Positions 53,009 to 61,755 of a stretch of DNA of 64,000 nucleotides are shown piece by piece. The notes below the pieces were generated by a model, which was given only the letters and a program-made list of their open reading frames with translations, did not search any database and was not told where the DNA came from. This DNA is from Chryseobacterium gwangjuense. Its GTDB lineage: Bacteria > Bacteroidota > Bacteroidia > Flavobacteriales > Weeksellaceae. The DNA is taken from NCBI RefSeq assembly GCF_021311115.1, contig NZ_JAJTNP010000003.1, forward strand, positions 401,483 through 465,482. The letters are read 5' to 3'. Made by a program: the position numbers and the translations under genes. Each line of letters opens with the position of its first letter. Positions within the stretch are counted from its first letter, which is position 1.

Positions 53009-54388
53009 CTACATTAACTGATATTCCGGTGTTGACATTAGATTAATAACATTCATTTTAACACTATTGTCTGAGAAATTTTTCACGGAATTCATGTCCA
53101 ATGATTTTGAATTTTGAATTAAATACTCTTCAATATTTTTTCCGTTAAAAATTTTTTCTACTCTGGCCCAGTCTATGGTGATATTCGGATTTTTAAAACT
53201 TTTTGTTAAAGTATTCGTATTGTTTTTCAATCCCATATCCAAATCATCATCTTCTTTTGGCTTGTAATCAAGCGGGCGCAAACCTGACCAAATCTGAGGA
53301 ATTTGTAATCTTAACATCAAAGTAGAACTGTCGATCCAGGATTTTCCGTTTGGCCACCCCGCAACATTCGGTGGATAAAGAAGCATTTGTCCCAACAATT
53401 TTTGATAAACAATAAGGTTTTCCGGGTTTTGAATATTCATCGGAAGCGTTCTCATCATTCCGACCATCAGTTCTATCGGAGATTTTATTCTGTTCCCGAT
53501 ATTCTTTTTGTCATAAAACCATGAGCTCGAAAAAATATCCTTCATCAGTTTTTTGATGTCGTAACCGGATTGGTAAAAGCTTTCACTTAGTTTGTTGACA
53601 ATAGATTCATCTACATTCTCATTGACGAAAAACTTGTAGATTTTAGTGGTAATAAATTTTGAAGTTGCTTTTTGTTCAAGGATGATATTTAAGGCATCTG
53701 TTCCGGTGAAATTTCCGGTTTTCCCCAAAAATGTTTTTGGGTCTTCATCATGAAGCTTTTTTCTTTCCACAAAATTCCCTTCTTTATCAAATCCCCATCC
53801 TGTAAAAGCTCTGGCTCCCTCTCTGATATCTTTTTCTGTGTAATTTCCTCGTCCCATTGTGAAAAGTTCCATCACTTCACGGGCAAAATTTTCATTGGGA
53901 TGGTCTTTCTTATTTTGCTGATTATTTAAAAAATTAAGCATGGCAGGAGCCTGACTTACCTCAAATAAAAGATCTCTGAAATTTCCCAGTGCATTTTTCC
54001 GGATTACATTTAAGAGTTGTCTGTTGAATTTCGGATTTTGAACTCTCGAAGCAAAATGGCCGTGCCAGAAAAACGCCATTTTTTCTCTCATCTGTTCCTT
54101 GCTGTTCACCATTTTATCAAGAAAATTCAGGTTGAGCTCTTCATTTTGTATGCGATTGATCCTCTGAATTTCCTTTCTCTTTTCTGCAGGAGATTTATCA
54201 TTCATGTAGTCGATAGTTTCCACATCGGGTGTTTCGTAATTAATGTACTGGAAGGTTTCTTCCTTAAAAAGATCATTAATTAGCGCTGTATTGTCTTTTT
54301 TATTGAGTTCTTCAAACTGGTTGATTCCAGAGCCAAAACCTGCGCGCCACAGAAGATGTTTGTTGTTGGTGAGTGATGAGAGAGCCAT
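53009..54388 (-). CDS. DUF1800 protein
   Basis: A 459-residue protein with the DUF1800 signatures HLLWRAGFGSGINQFEEL, MREKMAFFWHGHFASR, NENFAREVMELFTMGRG, YTEKDIREGARAFTGW and YPPNVAGWPNGKSWIDSS. The ATG at 54388 is preferred; a TTG 21 codons upstream gives a leader that fits the family poorly. It is the first gene of the DUF1800/DUF1501 operon. The 89-nt gap to DUF1501 contains a short inverted repeat (TAGGTTTTAGGT / ACCTAAAACTA). Function unknown. Confidence 0.92.
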   Translation of the reverse strand: MALSSLTNNKHLLWRAGFGSGINQFEELNKKDNTALINDLFKEETFQYINYETPDVETIDYMNDKSPAEKRKEIQRINRIQNEELNLNFLDKMVNSKEQMREKMAFFWHGHFASRVQNPKFNRQLLNVIRKNALGNFRDLLFEVSQAPAMLNFLNNQQNKKDHPNENFAREVMELFTMGRGNYTEKDIREGARAFTGWGFDKEGNFVERKKLHDEDPKTFLGKTGNFTGTDALNIILEQKATSKFITTKIYKFFVNENVDESIVNKLSESFYQSGYDIKKLMKDIFSSSWFYDKKNIGNRIKSPIELMVGMMRTLPMNIQNPENLIVYQKLLGQMLLYPPNVAGWPNGKSWIDSSTLMLRLQIPQIWSGLRPLDYKPKEDDDLDMGLKNNTNTLTKSFKNPNITIDWARVEKIFNGKNIEEYLIQNSKSLDMNSVKNFSDNSVKMNVINLMSTPEYQLM

Positions 54389-54575
54389 GTTAATACTTTG
54401 TTTTTTGGATGTTTTTTGAGAATATAGGTTAAATTTAAAAACGATTAACAATTCTTAATATTACTTTTTAGAAAAAAATGAGTTAAACAAGTATTTAATT
54501 TTGTCTTGAATTAAGTTTTTGATATTCAGTATTTTGTGTTTTTTAAAAGTGTTAAAATAATTATTTTTTCTTTGC

Positions 54576-54593
54576 TTGGCACGATTTTTACAT
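54576..54593 (+). promoter_or_regulatory. Sigma-54-like promoter upstream of a porin-like gene
   Basis: TTGGCACG-ATTT-TTACAT matches the sigma-54 consensus TGGCACG-N4-TTGCW with the correct 12-nt distance between the GG and the final C; the -12 GC reads AC. The start codon is 35 nt downstream. The single mismatch is at a key position, so this is a candidate only. Confidence 0.4.
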
Positions 54594-54627
54594 CTTCTTG
54601 GGTAGTAAAATTTAAAAAATCAGAGTT

Positions 54628-55191
54628 ATGAAAATGTTTAAACAAGCAATTTTATTTGCTGGAATTTTAACAGCGGGTGTATTAAGTGCGCAGGACTCAA
54701 AAATGAATAATATGATTAAAGTAGGAGCGAATGCCGGTTTGGCTGTTCCTGCTGATAACGTTTCTGCAGCAGCAGGTGTTGATGTTGCTTATCAGAATTT
54801 GATTACACCTGGATTCGGATTAGGTATTGCAACAGGATATACTCATTATTTCGGAAAAGATAATAACGGATATACCAATAATGATGTAGGAGTAATTCCT
54901 GTAGGTGCATTAATCAGAATTTATCCGAAACAAACAGGATTTTATTTTGGAACTGACTTAGGATACGGATTCTTGGTTGGTGATAATAAAGTAGCTTCTA
55001 ATTCTACAGTGGACAGACCGGATGGTGGCTTTTACATCAAACCGGAGATAGGATACCACAACCAAAACTGGAACTTCTTTGTACAATATCAGAAAGTATT
55101 TGTAGGAGATAAAGGAGATTTGTCAGGACAGGACTATAATGTGGGGAATATCGGAGTAGGATTCTCTTACAATATTCCGCTAGGAAATTAA
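54628..55191 (+). CDS. Outer-membrane beta-barrel protein
   Basis: A 187-residue protein with a signal peptide (FKQAILFAGILTAGVLSAQ) and alternating hydrophobic strands rich in Gly and Tyr (VGANAGLAVP, GFGLGIATGYTHYF, YFGTDLGYGFLV, GFSYNIPLGN at the C-terminus), the pattern of an 8-stranded OmpX/PorT-like barrel. A sigma-54-like promoter lies upstream and a terminator follows. No specific function is evident. Confidence 0.85.
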   Translation: MKMFKQAILFAGILTAGVLSAQDSKMNNMIKVGANAGLAVPADNVSAAAGVDVAYQNLITPGFGLGIATGYTHYFGKDNNGYTNNDVGVIPVGALIRIYPKQTGFYFGTDLGYGFLVGDNKVASNSTVDRPDGGFYIKPEIGYHNQNWNFFVQYQKVFVGDKGDLSGQDYNVGNIGVGFSYNIPLGN

Positions 55192-55220
55192 TTATATCAT
55201 TATATAAGCAATTATTAACC

Positions 55221-55250
55221 AAACCTTTTCAATTTTGTGAAAAGGTTTTT
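55221..55250 (+). terminator. Intrinsic terminator
   Basis: AAACCTTTTC / GAAAAGGTTT stem with an 8-nt loop and T run. Confidence 0.85.
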
Positions 55251-55305
55251 TCTTTCCCTATAGAATTTACAAAAAGTATTATTATATTTGATAAAATTTG
55301 AGATT

Positions 55306-56355
55306 ATGAACTTAAATCCAAAATTTCCGCTTTATCTACCAGGAGTAAAAAATGGTAATAATGACAATGTTTCAATTATAGGAGCAAGCCTTCGTGAAGA
55401 TGTGACAACATTAGGTTATTTTGTTTCCAGCAATGAAGGGCTACATATTAAAATTCAAACCAATTATCCTACAAAATCATTTTCTTCTTTTTCTGAAATT
55501 TTAGAAAAATTTATTCAGGAAAATAAACTTGAAAATGTAAAGCGATTAGGAATGGCAATTCCTGGTCCGGTAATGAATGGAAAGAGCCATCCAATACGAC
55601 TGGGTTGGAGTCTTGATCAGGAAGAAATTATCGCCAAGTTTGGTTTCGAAAGAGCAGATATGCTGAATGATCTTGAAGCTTCTGCTTACGGAATGGCACT
55701 TTTGGAAGACAACGATTTAGAACCTATTTATACAAGTGGCCATCTGGAGAAAGGAAATGTTGCAATTATAGCACCAGGAAACGGATTGGGTGAGGCCGGA
55801 TATTTCTTTGACGGGAAATATTTGAGACCCTTTGCTTCAGAAGGAGGGCATTCCGAGTTTTCTCCGCGTACTAACGTAGAGGTGGAATTCTACCAGTTCT
55901 TAAATAATATTTACGGAATTGTAAGCTGGGAAAATGTGCTTTCAAAAACCGGGTTATTTAATATCTATAGATTTTTAAGAGATGTAAAAAGGCATCCTGA
56001 ACCTGAATGGTTAGCAGAAAGGCTTACGAAAGGTAATTTTGTTCAGGAACTATTTAAAGCTGCGATGGAGGATGATGTACTTATTTGTAAGATTGCTTTA
56101 GATACCTTTTTAGAGTTTTTGGCAAGAGAAGCAAACAATATTGCGCTGAAGCTTAAAGCTACCGGAGGACTTTTGATTTCAGGAGATATTCCTCAGGCGA
56201 TAAGAGAATACATTAATAAAGAAAACTTCTACGAAAAATATAAAATCAGTGATAAGATGGAAGAGATGCTGAGAAGCATTCCGATTTACCTGATAAAGAA
56301 TAATAATACAGCATTAAACGGAGCAGCGCTCTATACAGCTTATTATCAAGAATAA
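55306..56355 (+). CDS. glk: Glucokinase
   Basis: A 349-residue sugar kinase of the bacterial glucokinase family: LGMAIPGPVMNGK, the catalytic-Asp segment MLNDLEASAYGMAL, the phosphate loop APGNGLGEAGYF, and SEGGHSEFSPR with the conserved EGGH, which in this family binds the sugar. It phosphorylates glucose with ATP to enter glycolysis. The ATG at 55306 follows a TATATTTG box (55283-55290) by 15 nt, which gives a very short leader and rules out the TTG at 55288. Confidence 0.9.
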   Translation: MNLNPKFPLYLPGVKNGNNDNVSIIGASLREDVTTLGYFVSSNEGLHIKIQTNYPTKSFSSFSEILEKFIQENKLENVKRLGMAIPGPVMNGKSHPIRLGWSLDQEEIIAKFGFERADMLNDLEASAYGMALLEDNDLEPIYTSGHLEKGNVAIIAPGNGLGEAGYFFDGKYLRPFASEGGHSEFSPRTNVEVEFYQFLNNIYGIVSWENVLSKTGLFNIYRFLRDVKRHPEPEWLAERLTKGNFVQELFKAAMEDDVLICKIALDTFLEFLAREANNIALKLKATGGLLISGDIPQAIREYINKENFYEKYKISDKMEEMLRSIPIYLIKNNNTALNGAALYTAYYQE

Positions 56356-56360
56356 AAAAG

Positions 56361-56390
56361 ATCTCCGAAGAAATTCGGAGATTTTTTTTT
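56361..56390 (+). terminator. Glucokinase terminator
   Basis: Perfect 9-bp stem ATCTCCGAA/TTCGGAGAT, GAAA loop, eight T. Confidence 0.92.
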
Positions 56391-56422
56391 GATGATATGA
56401 TTCATAAAAATAATTGATTTTA

Positions 56423-56467
56423 TTGATGTACATCAATGAAATCTATCAGGGAAGTTAGCTACATTTG
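56423..56467 (+). promoter_or_regulatory. FNR/Crp-like box and -7 element upstream of the yceI pair
   Basis: TTGATGTACATCAA (56423-56436) is a perfect palindrome identical in form to the FNR half-sites TTGAT-N4-ATCAA. TACATTTG at 56460-56467 matches the -7 consensus, and no -33 TTG is present, as expected for an activated promoter. The box would be centred about 44 bp before the predicted start, a class II activator position. Confidence 0.6.
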
Positions 56468-56500
56468 CACTGTTAAATAAACAAGTAATAATTTAATTCA

Positions 56501-57067
56501 ATGAAAAAAATATTTTTATTAGCAGTTTTAGCTGGTGGATTAGCTTTCGGGCAGACAAAAAAAGTAGTATCATCAGATGTTCACTGGTGGGGTTATAAAG
56601 TTGCTAAATCTGAGGCAAGTTCTCACGATGGAACAATCAAAGTAAAATCCGGTAATGTAGTTTTAAAAGGAAATCAGGTTGTAGGAGGTACTTTCGTTTT
56701 GGATATGACCTCTATCAACGCAACAGACCTTTCAGGAGAGTATCAACAAAAGCTTAACGGGCATTTGAAAAACGGAGATTTCTTTGAAGTTGAAAAATTC
56801 CCTACAGGAACTTTTAAAATTACTTCTGTAAAGAAAAACAACGATAAAACTTACAATAGCTTAGTGACAGGAAATCTTACTGTAAAAGGTAAAACAAATG
56901 CTGTTTCTTTCCCTGCTAAAGTTGCAATTGCTAACGGAGCGGTAACAATTGAGTCTAATAAATTCTCATTTGACAGACAAAAATTTGATGTTGCTTACAA
57001 GTCTACCATGCAAGATGTTTTTGTGAAAGATGACATCGACATGACTGTAAAAGTGACTGCTAAATAA
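56501..57067 (+). CDS. YceI-family exported protein (first of two)
   Basis: A 188-residue secreted lipocalin-like protein. Signal peptide MKKIFLLAVLAGGLAFGQ, then the YceI core: SDVHWWGYKVAKSEASSHDG, GGTFVLDMTSINATDL, KNGDFFEVEKFPTGTF and TVKGKTNAVSFPAKV. YceI proteins bind polyisoprenoid or other long lipids in the periplasm and are often induced by stress. It lies under an FNR-like box; a paralogue follows, separated by a terminator. Confidence 0.93.
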   Translation: MKKIFLLAVLAGGLAFGQTKKVVSSDVHWWGYKVAKSEASSHDGTIKVKSGNVVLKGNQVVGGTFVLDMTSINATDLSGEYQQKLNGHLKNGDFFEVEKFPTGTFKITSVKKNNDKTYNSLVTGNLTVKGKTNAVSFPAKVAIANGAVTIESNKFSFDRQKFDVAYKSTMQDVFVKDDIDMTVKVTAK

Positions 57068-57091
57068 TTTAAACAAAAAAAGATTGTTAAA

Positions 57092-57117
57092 AGTGTAGAA
57101 ATTCTACACTTTTTTTT
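57092..57117 (+). terminator. Terminator between the two yceI genes
   Basis: AGTGTAG/CTACACT stem with AAATT loop and eight T; reduces readthrough into the second gene. Confidence 0.85.
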
Positions 57118-57145
57118 ATTTTTGTTGAATTGTAAATAAAAAAGA

Positions 57146-57772
57146 ATGAAAAGATTATTATTGTTGGCTATGATGTGTGTTTGCATGTCATTTGTTTTCG
57201 CTCAAAAAAAAGGTGATAAAGTGATCAAAGTAACTTCATCTGAAATAAGATGGTGGGGTTATAAAGTAGTGAAAACTCAAGAGACTTCACACTCAGGAAC
57301 TGTAAAGTTGAAAAGCGGAAAGTTCAATTTCGATAAAACGGTTTTGATCGATGGTGAGTTTATCATTGATATGAGAAGTTTAATGGCAGGAGATGTTTCA
57401 GAAGAAGATCAGATAAAGCTTACAAACGACTTAAAAAGCACAAATTTCTTTGAGGTTAAAAAATTCCCGACTGCAAAGTTTCATTTAACTAAAATTTTAC
57501 CATTAGCAAACGGAACATACAATTCAACAGTATACGGAGACTTTACATTGAAAGGAGTAAGAAAGACAATTTCTTTCCCTGCGAATGTATATATTACTCA
57601 GTTTACTGTAATCATTGAATCTGCTAAATTCTCTCTAAACAGAAGAGATTTCAAAGTATTCTATCAGTCTTCATTAAAAGATTACTTCATCAAAAATGAA
57701 ATGGATATTCAGTTTAAGATTTCTACAGAGAAATTGGATAACGAAAACAGAGTTCCGGTAAAAAAGAAATAA
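57146..57772 (+). CDS. YceI-family exported protein (second of two)
   Basis: A 208-residue paralogue of the preceding protein: signal peptide LLLLAMMCVCMSFVFAQ, then SSEIRWWGYKVVKTQETSHSG, DGEFIIDMRSLMAGDV and LKGVRKTISFPANV, divided here into short motifs SEIRWWGYKV and GEFIIDMRSL. It has a longer basic C-terminal tail (NRVPVKKK). Tandem duplication of YceI genes is indicated. It may bind a different ligand from its neighbour. Confidence 0.92.
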   Translation: MKRLLLLAMMCVCMSFVFAQKKGDKVIKVTSSEIRWWGYKVVKTQETSHSGTVKLKSGKFNFDKTVLIDGEFIIDMRSLMAGDVSEEDQIKLTNDLKSTNFFEVKKFPTAKFHLTKILPLANGTYNSTVYGDFTLKGVRKTISFPANVYITQFTVIIESAKFSLNRRDFKVFYQSSLKDYFIKNEMDIQFKISTEKLDNENRVPVKKK

Positions 57773-57791
57773 ATTTTTTTAACAATATTTA

Positions 57792-57826
57792 AATATGGGC
57801 AGCTTTCAGAAGTTGCCCATATTTTT
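57792..57826 (+). terminator. Intrinsic terminator
   Basis: 10-bp stem AATATGGGCA/TGCCCATATT with a 12-nt loop and T run. Confidence 0.9.
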
Positions 57827-57838
57827 TATTTTAGTAGA

Positions 57839-58480
57839 ATGAAAATTTATATAGTTAGCGGCTTGGGAGCAGATTTTAAAGTATTGGAAAAGCTAAGTTT
57901 TCCTGTACAACATGAAATTGTTTTCATAGACTGGCTGATTCCCGAAAAAGAGGAAAGCTTTGCGGTGTATATACAGAGAATGGCAAAAAAAATAGACGAT
58001 TCGAAACCATTCTATCTTTTAGGATATTCATTTGGAGGAATTTTGGTACAGGAAATTAATAAATTAAAGCCTGCTGAAAAAGTAGTGATTTTAGGAAGCA
58101 TAAAATCGGATAAAGAAAAATCCAGATTGATAAGAGCCGGAGAGATTACAAAAATCCCTAAAATTTTACCGGTGAGTTTATTTAATGAAAAAACAACCAG
58201 GGCATATTCTGTATTGAGAAAGTTTTTTGATCCTAAAAATCCTAAAGTTTGGCAATACTTCAGAGTAAAAGATCCATATTATTTGAAATGGTCGGTAGAA
58301 AAAATTTCAGAATGGAAATTTGAAGAAACGTCCAATGTTGTTCAGGTATTGGGTGATAGAGATATCGTTTTTCCGATTAAAAATTCAAAGCCGGATTATA
58401 TTGTCAAAGGAGGAACCCATCTTTTTCCTGCAACGAAATTTAAAGAAGTCTCTCGGATTTTGGAAGAGGAGTTTATTTAA
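57839..58480 (+). CDS. Alpha/beta hydrolase
   Basis: A 213-residue small alpha/beta-hydrolase: IYIVSGLGADFKVLEKL at the oxyanion end, nucleophile elbow LLGYSFGGILV with Ser, acid near VLGDRDIVFP and His in VKGGTHLFP. No signal peptide or lid of recognisable type. Substrate unknown. It is monocistronic between two terminators. Confidence 0.88.
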   Translation: MKIYIVSGLGADFKVLEKLSFPVQHEIVFIDWLIPEKEESFAVYIQRMAKKIDDSKPFYLLGYSFGGILVQEINKLKPAEKVVILGSIKSDKEKSRLIRAGEITKIPKILPVSLFNEKTTRAYSVLRKFFDPKNPKVWQYFRVKDPYYLKWSVEKISEWKFEETSNVVQVLGDRDIVFPIKNSKPDYIVKGGTHLFPATKFKEVSRILEEEFI

Positions 58481-58580
58481 ATACTATTCTTTGGTTTTGG
58501 TAAATGATCAATTCACAATGGTGAGTCGATATTAAAAATATTTTACGGGAAAGCCGGAGCTGAATTTTCATCTTCGGCTT

Positions 58581-58608
58581 TTGCTTTTCAATTTATCGTG
58601 TATCTTTG
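58581..58608 (+). promoter_or_regulatory. sdaA promoter
   Basis: TTG at 58581-58583 and TATCTTTG at 58601-58608 with a 17-nt spacer; ATG 30 nt downstream. The -33 side overlaps a hairpin AAGCCG.../...CGGCTTTT (58551-58583) that terminates the upstream hydrolase gene. Confidence 0.65.
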
Positions 58609-58637
58609 TGTTTAGGATAAAATGATGAATTTTCTAT

Positions 58638-60056
58638 ATGGAATCAATATCGGTTTTTGAGATTATTAAAGTAGGGATAGGTCCGTCCAGCTCACATACA
58701 ATGGGACCTTGGAATGCAGCTTCTGCATTTATCAGAATTATTAAAAGGGAGAGATTAATTGATGAGGTGAAGGAGGTCTTCCTTGAATTTTTCGGTTCGC
58801 TGGCAAAAACGGGGATCGGACACGGAACAGATATCGCCGGAATGCTTGGTTTGAACGGTGAAGATTTTAAAACAATCGATACTACAAAAATTGATGAGAA
58901 AATTGATAAAATAAAAACGACCCAGACTCTGAATTTGGGTGGTGAAAAGGAAATTCCTTTTATCTACGGTCATCATTTGATTTTGAATATGAAAAAGTCT
59001 CTTGATTTTCACCCAAACGGAATGATTTTTAAAGCGATTTTCGAAGACGGAACCGAGCTTGTTCAGGATTTTTATTCTGTTGGGGGAGGATTTATCATGA
59101 GTCAGGAAAAAAAATCTATTGAAAAACAATGTATAAGAACACTGTATCCTTGCCATCACGGTTCGGATATTGTAAAGTATTGTGAGAAACTCGGGCTTAA
59201 CAGAATTTCAGATTTAATTCTGATGAATGAAGAAAGCTGGAGAACTCAGGAAGAAACAAGACAGGAAGCGCTTTATATTTGGCAGCAAATCAAAGAATGT
59301 ATTTATAAAGGGGTAAATAAAGAAGGAATTCTTCCGGGAGGTCTGAATGTGACAAGAAGAGCGGCCGGAATGAACCGAAAACTATTAGGCGATAAAGTTT
59401 ATAAAAATAAAGACGAATGGTTTCAGCAGGTAGTGGATGCCGAAGAGAACTTTACCAATATCAATAAATGGATTGCGTGCTTTGCATTGGCCGTAAATGA
59501 AGAAAATGCAAGCTTTGGAAGAATTATCACAGCTCCTACAAACGGTGCAAGTGGAGTAATTCCGGCAGTATTGATGTATTCTCAGGCTTTCACAGACTCG
59601 ATAAGTGAAGATGATATTGTAAGATTCCTATTAGTAGCAGGTGAAATCGGAACCTTATTCAAAAAAAATGCAACAATCTCTGCAGCAATGGGTGGTTGTC
59701 AGGCAGAAATCGGGGTTTCTTCAGCGATGGCTGCGGCAGGACTTACAGAAATTTTAGGAGGAAGTGTAGGACAGGTTTTAATGGCTGCCGAAATTGCAAT
59801 GGAGCATCATTTAGGTTTAACTTGTGATCCTATTAAAGGTTTAGTACAGATTCCTTGCATTGAAAGAAACACGATGGGAGCGATAAAAGCTATTACTGCA
59901 GCAAATATTGCATTGGAAAGTGACCCTACGAAAGCAAAAGTGACTTTGGATGAGGTAATTCAGACGATGTGGGAAACTGCTTTGGCTATGAGCGATCGTT
60001 TTAAAGAAACCTCAGAAGGAGGTTTGGCCATTGCGGTGAATGTTCCGGAATGTTAA
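58638..60056 (+). CDS. sdaA: L-serine ammonia-lyase (serine deaminase), single-chain
   Basis: A 472-residue enzyme combining the beta domain (GPSSSHTMGPWNAAS, KTGIGHGTDIAGMLG) and the alpha catalytic domain (RIITAPTNGASGVIPAV, AMGGCQAEIGVSSAMAA, HHLGLTCDPIKGLVQIPC, ERNTMGAIKA). The conserved Cys residues in these motifs hold a 4Fe-4S cluster. It deaminates serine to pyruvate and ammonia. The monocistronic gene has a good promoter and a terminator. Confidence 0.96.
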   Translation: MESISVFEIIKVGIGPSSSHTMGPWNAASAFIRIIKRERLIDEVKEVFLEFFGSLAKTGIGHGTDIAGMLGLNGEDFKTIDTTKIDEKIDKIKTTQTLNLGGEKEIPFIYGHHLILNMKKSLDFHPNGMIFKAIFEDGTELVQDFYSVGGGFIMSQEKKSIEKQCIRTLYPCHHGSDIVKYCEKLGLNRISDLILMNEESWRTQEETRQEALYIWQQIKECIYKGVNKEGILPGGLNVTRRAAGMNRKLLGDKVYKNKDEWFQQVVDAEENFTNINKWIACFALAVNEENASFGRIITAPTNGASGVIPAVLMYSQAFTDSISEDDIVRFLLVAGEIGTLFKKNATISAAMGGCQAEIGVSSAMAAAGLTEILGGSVGQVLMAAEIAMEHHLGLTCDPIKGLVQIPCIERNTMGAIKAITAANIALESDPTKAKVTLDEVIQTMWETALAMSDRFKETSEGGLAIAVNVPEC

Positions 60057-60080
60057 GAAAACTTTTATATTAAATAGAAA

Positions 60081-60110
60081 AACCTCAGAAATACATCTGA
60101 GGTTTTTTAT
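60081..60110. terminator. Bidirectional terminator
   Basis: AACCTCAGA/TCTGAGGTT stem with loop AATACA flanked by A and T runs, between convergent genes. Confidence 0.92.
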
Positions 60111-61751
60111 TTACTTCTTTTTGTTGAATAAAAAATTTCCGCCGCCTTGCTCCAGCTGCATTTCTTCTTTTTCCGGGAAGAAGGTCATCTTTAGTCCGGC
60201 ATTATCAAACTTAAATTGATTCTTTTCCACATATTCCAGCGGAAATTCAGGTTGTCCGGTTCCTTGTGCAAATAATCCTCCGTTTTTTATGTATATTTTA
60301 ATACCCAAAGGAAGGTCTTTAGACGAATAATCTCCGACATATTGTTTCAATTCCGTTTCGGTAATTGTTGTAGTTGAAAATGTAGGTAAACTAAATTCTT
60401 TATTATAAAATATACTGAAAATATCAATGACAAAATTATTGGCTCCTATTCGGTCAGCATTTAAAGAATAAGAAATTGAAATATCATCTTCACCATTATA
60501 AATCATTAATGAATTGGTTCCGTAAGTTCCGCCGCTGTGCCCTACAAACATTTTGGAATAAAAAGGAACCAAAGCGAGTCCCATTCCAAATCGATCTTCT
60601 CTAGGCATCATGGCAGAAAGACTTTCCTTAGAAACAATCTTTCCTGCAAACAATGCGTTCAAGATGATATTTAAATTCGTTGGAGTAGTGGCAATGTCAC
60701 CTACACCTACTACATTATTGAAGTCAAAATCTTTTACAGATTCCCATGTATTAGCATAATTATAAGAACTGAAAACGTTTGCAGGTTTTTGACTGACTGT
60801 ATAAAAATCTTTCAGTTGTAAAGGTTGTACAAATGTTTCCTTTAAATTGTCTGCATAAGATTTTTTACTGATTTTTTCTAAAATCTTTGTTAGTAAATAA
60901 TATCCTGAATTAGAATATTGAACTTTTGTTCCAGGTTCAAATAAAGAGCCCTGTTCAATAATATGATTCATGATCTGCTCTTCAGAAACCTTTTCTGTCA
61001 GCCATTTCATCGTGTTTTTTCCAACAACATAATCTCCAAGTCCTGAAGAATGATGAAGCAGTTGTGAAATCGTTATTTTTTCAGCATTCGGAATCTTAGG
61101 GTAAAACTTTGAAAGTTTATCATTAAGGTTCAATTCCTTTTTTTCGATAAGCTTAAACAACATCATGGCAGTCATCGATTTTGTGATAGAACCAATTTGA
61201 AACGTAGTTTTACCTTTTTGCGAAAGACTTGCTTCACCAAAAGTTCTTTTATAAACTTCTTTTCCCTCTTTGAAAATCGATATTTCACCTGCTTCAGCAT
61301 TGTTTTTTTCCAAATAAGAAATGAAATCATCAATCTTATTCAAACCTTCCTGAAGATTACCGGTTAATTTCAAAACCTCAAGTTTTTCATCTGTATTATT
61401 CTTTTTATCATAAGACTGTAAAATTAAAGGGATAGCTTTCCCATTCTGAATAAAGCTGCCGGAAATCTTATTACCTTCAAGTTTACCTTTATAAGAGGCA
61501 TTCGCGCTTGAGATTTCTAAAGTTAATTCATTGTTGAGGAAAGACGTTTTTTCTGCAGGAATACCTTCCGCTCCTTGCGCAGGGCTGTCAAGCAAAGCTT
61601 TGTAAGAATCTTTATCTTTCTCGATGTTGATAATGATAGGAAGCTTAGTTCCGTCAAAATCTAATTCCCCTTTCCAGGATCCTGTGATTTGTTGGGCAAA
61701 AATCAGTTGAATACTTAGTAAAAAGAGACTAAATGAAATTTTGGTTTTCAT
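60111..61751 (-). CDS. Exported serine hydrolase, beta-lactamase class C family
   Basis: A 546-residue exported protein with a signal peptide (ISFSLFLLSIQLIFAQ), an N-terminal beta-rich region with repeats of the SWKGELDFDGTKLPI type, and a penicillin-binding domain: SxxK motif QIGSITKSMTAMM, YxN motif VQYSNSGYYLL and third motif VGHSGGTYG. A small C-terminal beta domain follows. Many such enzymes are esterases or D-aminopeptidases rather than beta-lactamases. It is the last gene of the DUF2089/Yip1 operon, 4 nt after it. Confidence 0.9.
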   Translation of the reverse strand: MKTKISFSLFLLSIQLIFAQQITGSWKGELDFDGTKLPIIINIEKDKDSYKALLDSPAQGAEGIPAEKTSFLNNELTLEISSANASYKGKLEGNKISGSFIQNGKAIPLILQSYDKKNNTDEKLEVLKLTGNLQEGLNKIDDFISYLEKNNAEAGEISIFKEGKEVYKRTFGEASLSQKGKTTFQIGSITKSMTAMMLFKLIEKKELNLNDKLSKFYPKIPNAEKITISQLLHHSSGLGDYVVGKNTMKWLTEKVSEEQIMNHIIEQGSLFEPGTKVQYSNSGYYLLTKILEKISKKSYADNLKETFVQPLQLKDFYTVSQKPANVFSSYNYANTWESVKDFDFNNVVGVGDIATTPTNLNIILNALFAGKIVSKESLSAMMPREDRFGMGLALVPFYSKMFVGHSGGTYGTNSLMIYNGEDDISISYSLNADRIGANNFVIDIFSIFYNKEFSLPTFSTTTITETELKQYVGDYSSKDLPLGIKIYIKNGGLFAQGTGQPEFPLEYVEKNQFKFDNAGLKMTFFPEKEEMQLEQGGGNFLFNKKK

Positions 61752-61755
61752 AGTT

